The notes below the pieces were generated by a model that was not told the DNA's origin, searched no databases, and saw only the letters and a list, made by a program, of their open reading frames with translations. DNA of 64,000 nt from Suillus spraguei (lineage: Eukaryota; Basidiomycota; Agaricomycetes; Boletales; Suillaceae): positions 1 to 64,000 of the forward strand of contig JABCPU010000211.1 of NCBI GenBank assembly GCA_016800925.1. The letters are read 5' to 3'. Of this stretch, positions 56,336-64,000 are shown in pieces. The translations under genes were made by a program, and so were the position numbers. Within the stretch, counting starts at the first letter, position 1. Each line of letters opens with the position of its first letter.

Positions 56336-57814
56336 ATGTTCTCCGTTGCATCCTTCCTAGCACTCTTGGCTTTGCCAGTCACGGGATCTCCCGTTGAAGT
56401 TCGCAATTCCCCCATCACGCTCCCCATGACCAGCAGGCTAGCATTCTCCAATGTTAGTGACCTCGTGCGGCATGATGAAGCTCTCATTGCGGCCTTGACG
56501 CAATACAACGCGCATGGCCGACGTGATTCTGTTCCGTTGACAAACTTTGATTGGGGCTACAGCGTATCCGTTGGCATTGGCAATCCCACCAGAATCTGTA
56601 AGTTCAACACTAAGAAAACATGCGGCTGCTAATGTATTATTGAAGACAACTTGATTGTCGACAGCGCTAGCGCGATCACATGGGTTGGCGCCAACACTCA
56701 GTACGTGAGCAGTACCGGCACCAACATTGGAGTGCCTGTGAGGGGCACTTATCAGTTTGGCTCCTTCCAAGGTATGGCATACAGCAATATCATAAGTTGA
56801 AAATACCTACGATTAGTATCTATAGGAACTTTATTCGAAGATTCAATGTCTTTCGGTACTGATCAGCTCTCCATCAACCGGATTCGATTCGGTGTTGCTT
56901 CTACTTCGCAGGGCTTCGCTTTTGACGGTGTCCTTGGCATCGGGCCTAGAGGTCTGACACGTGGCATCCTAAATTCGCCAGAAGCCACACTCCCGACTGT
57001 CGCTGACTACCTGGTTCAACGACGCGCCATTGATGACCCCATTGTTTGTATCTTTTTCCAGCCCAGTGGTGTAGGTGCACCCCTGATTGGCGATGGAGAG
57101 ATTTCCTTTGGTGGAGCCAACCGTCAGAGGTACACCAGCAATATTCAATACACGTAAGGCACCTTAGCCTCTGGATCAATCCAGACTGATGGTAATTGTT
57201 TTATTTCAGTGATATCACCGATATCCCCCCCTCATCGCAGTACTGGGGTATCAATCAGGGGATCACCTACGGAAATAGACATATCCATATCTTGGACTAC
57301 ACCGCTGGCATCGTGAATTGCGGTTCCACCTTTCTTTACATCGCTTCTGGTGGGTATTTGGAGTGCAACGAGTAATAATGGTCTCATCAGCGTTCGATAG
57401 ATGCCTTCGAGAGGTACCAGGCTGCAACCGGCGGTACCATGAATGCGGCGACTGATCTTCTCCAGATTTCCCTTAAGCAGTACTTTGCCCTACGTACCTT
57501 GTACTTTCGTATTGGCCAGGTACGTCAATTCTGTCGAACCTCACATCCCTTGTTAACCATTTGCACAGTACAGCTACAGATTCATCCGTAATGCGCAAAT
57601 CTGGCCTCGTTCTCTCAACTACAAGATTGATGGCGGTGACGGTGACGATGATATATTTCTCGTCGTTAAACGCCTTGATTTGCCCACTGGCTCAGGGCTT
57701 GATTTTATTAATGGCTACGTATTCCTCCAGCGCTACTACGCTGTGTTCGATGGCGGCAGGAGGCCCCGCGTCGGTTTTGCCCGAACCCCGTACACTCTTG
57801 TCGAGAGCAACTAA
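56336..57814 (+). CDS. A1 family aspartic peptidase homologue, copy 2, probably inactive
   Basis: The six-exon structure is the same as copy 1; the joined frame is open for 406 residues (two extra codons in exon 4 and one in exon 5). The signal peptide is ASFLALLALPVTG. Catalytic positions again read D93-S-A-S and, two residues later than in copy 1, N275-C-G-S, so the second Asp is Asn and the first motif lacks Gly. Many amino-acid differences from copy 1 are scattered over exons 2-6, yet no stop or splice-site loss has occurred. A secreted non-catalytic role (binding, or decoy for inhibitors) is possible but unproven. Confidence 0.85.
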
Positions 57815-58640
57815 TGTGGAATTGCCAAAGTATACGAAGCATCGTTTTGCAGACATCACTGAATGGAAGGTAGCAGCCGATATAGTCATATTGATACATC
57901 CTATAAGCCAGGAACCCTGCATCATCCAGGCAGGTTATCCATACTGCTAGGATATATCATTCCTGTATAGATACATGATCTGCCATATGGCCCATATCTA
58001 GAATATTTTTGAACCTCAGCTGTGCCCCACGCATTTCTGGCTACCTACTGCGGGAAGTTCTCCACACAATGCTGTCACACCTCAATGCTTCGCATTTTTT
58101 GGCCACCTACTGTGGAATTTTCCCCACAACAGGTTCTGCGTGAACTTGAGAAGCCTTTTGAGATTGTGAGATTGGCTGGCGAAGTTATTACTAATAATAG
58201 CACTAGTCTGATGTCATCTTGAAGTCATTGTTGCACACGCCTCTACCAATTAGGAACACTTCTCTGGAAGATCCTCCAGACGCACCACACATACATATAT
58301 ATTGCGCCTCGCGTCGCTATGCCCTAACAAGAACAAAGACGACCTTGCACTATGATTAGGCTGGGCCCTAGCCCCGCAAATCACTATCCTGCAAGTGCAG
58401 AAGTACCAGATCAATCACTTTGCCTTGACGGAGCAGTGGGGGATAAGTATCAGTGAAAAGAAAAGGGAACGTGCCAGATCAAAAGAAAAGTCAATGTGGG
58501 TGTGAGAGCGTTACAAAATCATCATTGTCATAAATGCGCGTATATGCTGTGATCGGGAGTCACACGCGTCTTCGTGAGATAGTGAAAGAAAAATGCAGAT
58601 AGGAGATGGGTAACCAATGCGAATATGGAGAAGGAAATGA

Positions 58641-59804
58641 TCAAAATACATGTGAGCTTCCCACCACAGGGAGAGGTACATCCTGGTTCAGTCCAGGAGT
58701 CATGAGCTCGGCAGCCACATCCTTCACTCTGTTGGCGCTCAGAGGAGTCGATGGTCTTGTCGACGGTGGACTCGGCACCGCAGCAGCAGTTGTATGTGCC
58801 CTCGTTCGGATAAACGACCTGCAAACCAGGATATAGTTAGGTACAACCACGAGCCCACAAGTGGTGTGGCACTCACGTTCCAACCTTAATTAGTTCGCTC
58901 AAGCGTGCATGTTTCCTAGCCTGCATCATGTACATGGTCGTATGCAAAATCCCGTCTAGGCCTTCTACATATAATGCAACTTGTTCGAGAATCGGATTTT
59001 CTGAGATGGTGAGGAACAATTCATTCCAGACCTCTGGTAGTTGCGCTTTAAGACTGCGTAGTTTGGGGGCACGACTCAAAGCCTCAGCTAAAGGCCTGGT
59101 GGCCGGTGTTGAACTGATTTTAAATGCATAGTGAACGGACTCCTGAGAACACCACGAATCAGTAGGTATTGACCGACACGAAAAATAAAGGATCATACAA
59201 GGTTAAACCAGCCGGGCACGGCCTTCGTAATGCGCTCAAGAAGGTATTTCGGGCGCGTAAACGTGAGGTATGCATCTGGAAGTTTGCGAACGGTAAGATG
59301 CTTCAGGTCTATTCGGTCTAGTGCATCGCACAGGGCTTGAGAATCCTGATCATCTGCTGCATCTCCATGAGGATTGGCTTCATAAACATCCATACAGATA
59401 TCCACATCTTCGATCCTCTCGCACGCCTGAAGTACACGAGCGCCCTCCAGCGACACACAGCCTAGCACAACACGACGTACCATACCGGCAAGGACCGGCT
59501 GAGCGATAAGCGTCTCGAGTACGCGGGAAGCATGGGTAGCCGTTGGAAGGTAGAGGGTCTGATAATATATGGGAGTACCGATGCGGAGGAACTGCCGCGA
59601 AACAAGCAAGGGCGACAATCGGGCACGTGTGATGGTGTGGGTTGTTGGGCGGGTTAAGAGTGAGGAAGGGAAAAATATTGATTGAGTGTGCCAAGGTGGA
59701 CGAACTGGGGGTGCTTGGGTGGGAGTCACGCAATCCGCAAGTATACGAGCCAGAAGCTCTTCAGGGAATGAAGATAACGAAGTTAAGACCTGTGCAGACC
59801 CCAT
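58641..59804 (-). CDS. F-box-like protein, intact copy
   Basis: Three exons (59804-59199, 59142-58877, 58818-58641) give 1,050 nt and 349 residues with GTATGA...TTCTCAG and GTGAGT...TTTGCAG introns. The N-terminus has an F-box-like FPEELLARILADCV at about residues 13-26, then LLVSRQFLRIGTPIYYQTLYL, typical of fungal F-box proteins. A repeat-poor helical region (ALSRAPKLRSLKAQLPEVW) and a Thr/Ser/Pro-rich tail follow. F-box proteins link substrates to SCF ubiquitin ligases; the substrate is unknown. Copy 1 has lost exon 1. Confidence 0.7.
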
Positions 59805-60635
59805 TTACTGAAGCTTCAAAGTTTGAAACTTTAGGACCTGTTCGCAAGCTTTTTACTGAGTAATAGAGTACTTCAAAGTTCAGTCCAAGACTGCGAAGTG
59901 TTGGTGGTATTGTGAAACAGACTGTATATAGGATGCGTACGTCCGGCTGATCGCGGAGTTATGACTGTTGTTCGGATATTGACCCTGGTCCCTGTCACAG
60001 ACGGTCTAGGTTTTCACTGCAGCTATTGGTGACAAAAATAGAGCTGGGCGGGAATCCAAGGTTGAAGCGCTCGCCGCTGACCGGTTGATCAGAACCTCCA
60101 ACTGTCAACCGCTCAAATTAGTGTCAGCACCGAACTCCTCCAACATCCGTCGTCGACGGTAGCAACAACTCAATGTGACTACAATATGGGCGTAATTTGG
60201 TAGAGGTGCCAGTTGGTGCCACAACCCTGACTCAAGCGATTCCCGAACACTCGGACATCCCACTGTCCGGCCACAGAAAGTCACAAACATCTTTGGCATA
60301 CATCACGACTGCAAGCTAATCATACAGACATTCTCCAACAGATGGGTCTGAGCAACAGCAGCTGGCAGTTCGTACTGAGGTCTCCTTGCATTTCGAAATA
60401 CCTAATTCGCCTTGCAGAACCTCCAGTACTTTGCGTGACCGCTGGCGGGAGCCGGCCCAACATAGATCTGGAGCGACGCCCGTCATAAATAAAGCCAAGA
60501 AAGATCAGCAATGAAAACAAACCCAGGACCAGTTTCCGTCGTCTTTGAGATAGGCCACCTCGTTTACGTCCTGTGGATGGATACTGTGGATCAAGGTCAC
60601 AAGTGAGTTCTCGATGCAATTGGGACCAAAGACTG

Positions 60636-61021
60636 CACTCACACAAACATCTCGCCGTCCTCGCTGGATAACTGGAGAATCTGGGGCTCCGTCCTGCCTA
60701 CGACTTTATGGTCCTACGATTTCATGCTATCAGCAATCTCGCATCTGTCAACATCAAACAGACCAACTTTTGGGTCCAACGTAAGGTACAAGCCCGTCTT
60801 AGTGTCTTTGAGAGTCGCAAGATGCAGAACCTCGTCCACGACATGGACATAAAACTACGGGCGCGAATTAGCACGAGAAGAACATCGCTGCAATGATGCA
60901 CGCGTACTGTATCAGGAACGTCGTGGCCGACGAACTCATGGTTTCCTGACATGACGATGTACCGCCCTGAATACTGGACATTGTTGATGTTGTAAAATCC
61001 GGACTTGATCATGTTGCTCAT
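60636..61021 (-). CDS. Small beta-trefoil-like protein, copy 2, tentative
   Basis: The sequence matches copy 1 (25640-26025), including the intron and the early TAG. See copy 1 for motifs. The identity suggests recent exchange between the copies. Confidence 0.4.
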
Positions 61022-61658
61022 GGTTGATCGAAGATTCTGTGAGTATTGATTGAGAGAAGGTTGTTGATGGAAACTGAAGAAACTGACTGCAGCTTGAGGA
61101 TAGGCTGCGACCTTTATACCTGGTTGACTCGGAAAATTCCATTACTAGCCTCAGATAGGCCAAAGTCAGCATCACGCTCTGTCTGAGTCTGGTCTTGGTT
61201 CTTTCATGAGGTGAGTTGAATGCTTCCGAATCACTGTAGGACCGCTGCACGTGCCACTGACATACATTACTGACCTAATCATTCCTCGGGTCGCGTCCGG
61301 TTTAAATATTGTTCTCGTACATTCCTCTGCCCCGCCACATCCCCGTTTCAAACAATTGGGGTAGTACTAGAAGCAGAGTGACCAAACTGATTGATGAATC
61401 CCCATTATCCGTCCGAAAATTCTCGGTTCCCAAAAGTTGCGTCACTTCAGGGTACGAGCATCGTTACTAGTTCCAACAGCTATTCGTTCGCTAACGCGGC
61501 GTCTCCTCCCTCCCAATACTGCGCCCACGGGCCGCTGCTCACTCCTCTGAATATCGATGTACGTTCCGAGTCAGTTCAACCTCTTCGTTCGACAAAACTC
61601 ATTTCCCTTTGTGCGTTCCAGATTAATCACCCGCTGTTTACACCTCTCTCGAATCACA

Positions 61659-63068
61659 AACACGCCCTGAGTCGACCTATCGCCGCATCACGCTCTGGCC
61701 TCTACTCTTCAGTCGGTTGCCCCTAGCTCGGTTCTCCATCATGATTTGGAAGCCGTAGAAGTACCGGGCCTCAGCAGGCTGGACGTCGTTGTTGAAGAAA
61801 TGTTCAGTGAGATGTTCATTGACAATGTCGTCGGATGCAGTGAAGAAGGCGAGGACGTGTGAAACAAAGTGACGTTCATTGTCATTTGACTAGCATTTAA
61901 CAGACAGAAAGTATGTAGATAGAAAAATGTGTATTCTAAACAGAATTACAAAATTAAAGCCGAACAATAGATAGAGGCAGAACAAGCGAGGCTCTTGGTT
62001 GGCCATTTCCGCTTTTCCGGGATAGCCTCTGACAACACTGGTAATTAGGGAACTGCACGGGTACCACTGGGGTACACCACCAACTGCCGCTTTTGGCCGA
62101 ACAGATATAGTGCGAAAACTATTTAAGTGACCTAACTATGAGCTGGATCTTGACTATAATAAGGCTTTGGTCGGTAAATAGCACATTTATAGAGTAAAGC
62201 TAGCAAATAGAAGCTCTATCAGTGCATTTGACCTGATGTCTAGCAAAAATAGGAAATAGGTTGCCTGGGCCTGCATCGAGGCTCGACGTGAGGCCACGTG
62301 AATAATATTTTTGGCATATCAGATGTAAACCTGTGGTAAAGATCAGAAGTTGAGACATCTGAGAGAGGTTGTACGTATATAACACTGATGGCCTGGGCGC
62401 TGACTCCGACCTATATGTTCCTATGACAGTCTAAACTGACCGCTGCCGATCTACATGTCATTGACTCTCAACTATCAGTTATCTGGATCACTGCAAACCT
62501 TCCAGCGGTTTGTGGCAACAATCCAAGCACATGAAATTGGTACACCTAATATAACAATAGACATTAACACAAATGACAAGTTTTGTGGTATAGGCATCTT
62601 AACATACTGAAATATGTGAACTGCAAGCTTGATCGTCCTGAAGGCAGTCAGAAGAAATGAGGGGATTTGGATAGAAGAGGGCGGCATGCATGCAGAACTC
62701 AGTCCAAACATGATCAAGTACCTCATCGGTGCCTCATACTCCAATCCAACTCGCCTCAGTGCCACTCGACTGATCTAACCATCCTTCAATGAATGTACCC
62801 TGCAATGGCACTCAAGAATCCCACATTGGCCATGTGCCTCTTGGGAAGCATGGATATGCACCAATAAATGCTAGCCAGAAGGCATCATGCCCCCAAGTCC
62901 ACAGTGGTGACTCTGGATGCACATCCAATACCAGCCATGTCTCAATCTCCTTTGACAATGATGTCCAATTTTCTTGATTGCGGGAGTTGAATGCTGGCAG
63001 AAGTGGGAGAAATGGAATGCTATCATCTGGAGAGGGAGCAATGCTGCGATCAGCCATCTCATGAAATA
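61659..63068. other. No confident gene
   Basis: Near 62033 a small dispersed repeat shared with 37212 is present. Minus-strand frames at 62475-62765 (with a hydrophobic LSFVLMSIVILGVPISCAWIV stretch) and 62812-63057 might be exons of an unknown gene that is cut by the Tc1 element at 63069. I cannot support a model. Confidence 0.3.
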
Positions 63069-64000
63069 CAGTGGCTCAAAAAACTGTCCGCATGTTTTGA
63101 CATTTTTCACTATCTATGATATTGTGTGAGAATGAACAAATTCCTCAAGGACATACTTATACCACATTGTAGTATGGCTTCAGGGCTTTTATTTGAGCCC
63201 TACACCGTGGGAATCGGCGGAGATATGGTGGAGATATAAGGCTTATAAAATGATGACTCATGTGGACAGTTTTTTGAGTGTATATTAAAACTATATAAAT
63301 CATTATTTATGACACCATAAAATCATGCCACTATTATATAAATTATAAAGTGGTGTCATTATGTTATTTTATGACTATATCTAACTATATAAACCAGAAT
63401 ATCTCATGTATCATAGTCATAATCACCATGAAAGCCATCTCCTCTGCTCAAAGAGATAATATCCTCTCTCTGTCTTATGCTGGCCTCTCTGCTCGCCAAA
63501 TTTCCTCTAGAACTGGAGTATGCAAGTCCACTGTGGCCAAGTTCATCAAAGAAAGCCACCCAGACAAGGAAAACTCTTGTGGAGGACGTCCATCCAAGCT
63601 TACCTCTACTGACAAAAGGGCTATTATCCAACATATCACTACAGGAAAGGCTGATAATGCTGTCCAAGCCACCCATTATATCAATTCCACCATCACTACC
63701 CCTGTCTCTTCACAAACTGTGAGGAATGTTCTCAAGGCAGCTCATCTCAAGGCAGTAACAAAGAAGAAAAAGCCTCTTCTCTCCAACCTCTCTGTCTGTT
63801 AGGCCATCTCCCTTCTTTTTCCATACATACACCTTCCCATCTGACCCAATCCTATTGATTTTGGTCTCATCTGACCATATAACATGCTTCCAGTCCTCTA
63901 CAGTCCAGTGTTGATGAGCTAAGGCAAAGGCTAGTCTTCTCTGCCTATGTTTGATGGAGAGAAGAGGCTTTTTCTTCTTTGTTACTGCCTTGAGATGAGC
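63069..64000. mobile_element. Palindromic Tc1/mariner derivative, copy 2, cut by window end
   Basis: It starts CAGTGGCTCAAAAAACTGTCC after TA (63067-63068). The sequence follows copy 1 through the same left-arm/spacer junction (CTTCTCTCCAACCTCTCTG) and back into the inverted right arm (GGAGAGAAGAGGC near 63956). The spacer keeps 30 bp missing from copy 1 (the WSDETKINRIGSD segment on the minus strand). The right end lies beyond 64000. Confidence 0.93.
63428..63802 (+). CDS. DNA-binding-only Tc1 transposase fragment, 124 aa
   Basis: The ATG at 63428 is chosen because copy 1 and the family start at MKAISSAQR; an upstream in-frame ATG at 63350 is also possible. It contains two helix-turn-helix regions (about residues 8-40 and 66-110) joined by a GRPSKL linker, the bipartite paired-like DNA-binding domain of Tc1 transposases. 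A basic KKKK patch follows, then a stop (LSNLSVC) at the palindrome junction. No DDE residue is present. If expressed it could bind the terminal repeats without cutting them, so a repressor role is possible. Confidence 0.75.
   Translation: MKAISSAQRDNILSLSYAGLSARQISSRTGVCKSTVAKFIKESHPDKENSCGGRPSKLTSTDKRAIIQHITTGKADNAVQATHYINSTITTPVSSQTVRNVLKAAHLKAVTKKKKPLLSNLSVC

Larger units (their letters stand above)
56108..61658. repeat. Segmental duplication, copy 2
   Basis: This is the longer and more complete copy of the block at 22318-26645, in the same orientation. It retains the F-box exon and a 630-bp stretch at 58044-58668 that copy 1 lacks. The part from about 59995 to 61190 looks almost identical to copy 1, while the part left of it has clear substitutions. 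Confidence 0.93.

Overview
This window looks like a repeat-rich accessory region of a filamentous basidiomycete (Agaricomycetes, possibly Boletales). The clues are very short introns (about 48-60 nt, GTRNGT...AG), KDZ and Plavaka DNA transposons, a Ty3 chromovirus, a polyporopepsin-like A1 peptidase, F-box-like and NACHT genes, and fast-evolving Cys-cluster proteins. I see no tRNA or rRNA gene and no prokaryotic feature. The taxonomic call is an inference from gene families. No database search was run.

Layout. 1-5892: 3' part of a Ty3/gypsy chromovirus with a frameshifted pol, a spliced gene on the opposite strand between pol and the 3' LTR, and the 3' LTR. 5895-10161: host-like genes, including a divergent pair (6848-7864 minus, 8083-10161 plus). 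The plus gene has a twin CX2CX6C cluster like the retrotransposon's antisense gene. 10370-12960: satellite and minisatellite DNA. 13230-18470: NACHT/NLR-like remnants, an F-box-like gene with one premature stop, and a solo LTR. 19090-20648: exon-like repeats cut by a solo LTR with a perfect target-site duplication (TSD). 22318-26645 and 56108-61658: two copies of a segmental duplication (A1 peptidase, F-box-like gene, possible beta-trefoil gene). 27597-36883: solo LTRs, tandem-exon arrays and a Plavaka transposase gene. 37590-42047: tandem repeats, a DUF6698-like fragment, a truncated LTR and a palindromic Tc1/mariner derivative. 42048-44545: KDZ gene with CxC2-type cluster. 44549-45690: inverted repeats. 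46500-49815: hypothetical genes. 49949-54348: KDZ gene with CxC1-type cluster. 63069-64000: second palindromic Tc1 copy, cut by the window edge.

How the parts relate. Nearly all LTR copies are solo LTRs from five families, several with clean TSDs, and three sit inside DNA-transposon genes. Two things stand out as possibly undescribed. The first is a spliced, Zn2Cys6-like gene carried antisense by the chromovirus. The second is a Tc1/mariner derivative made of two inverted copies of its own 5' half. It has moved at least twice in this form, can encode only the DNA-binding part of the transposase, and has arms that appear to have evolved in concert.
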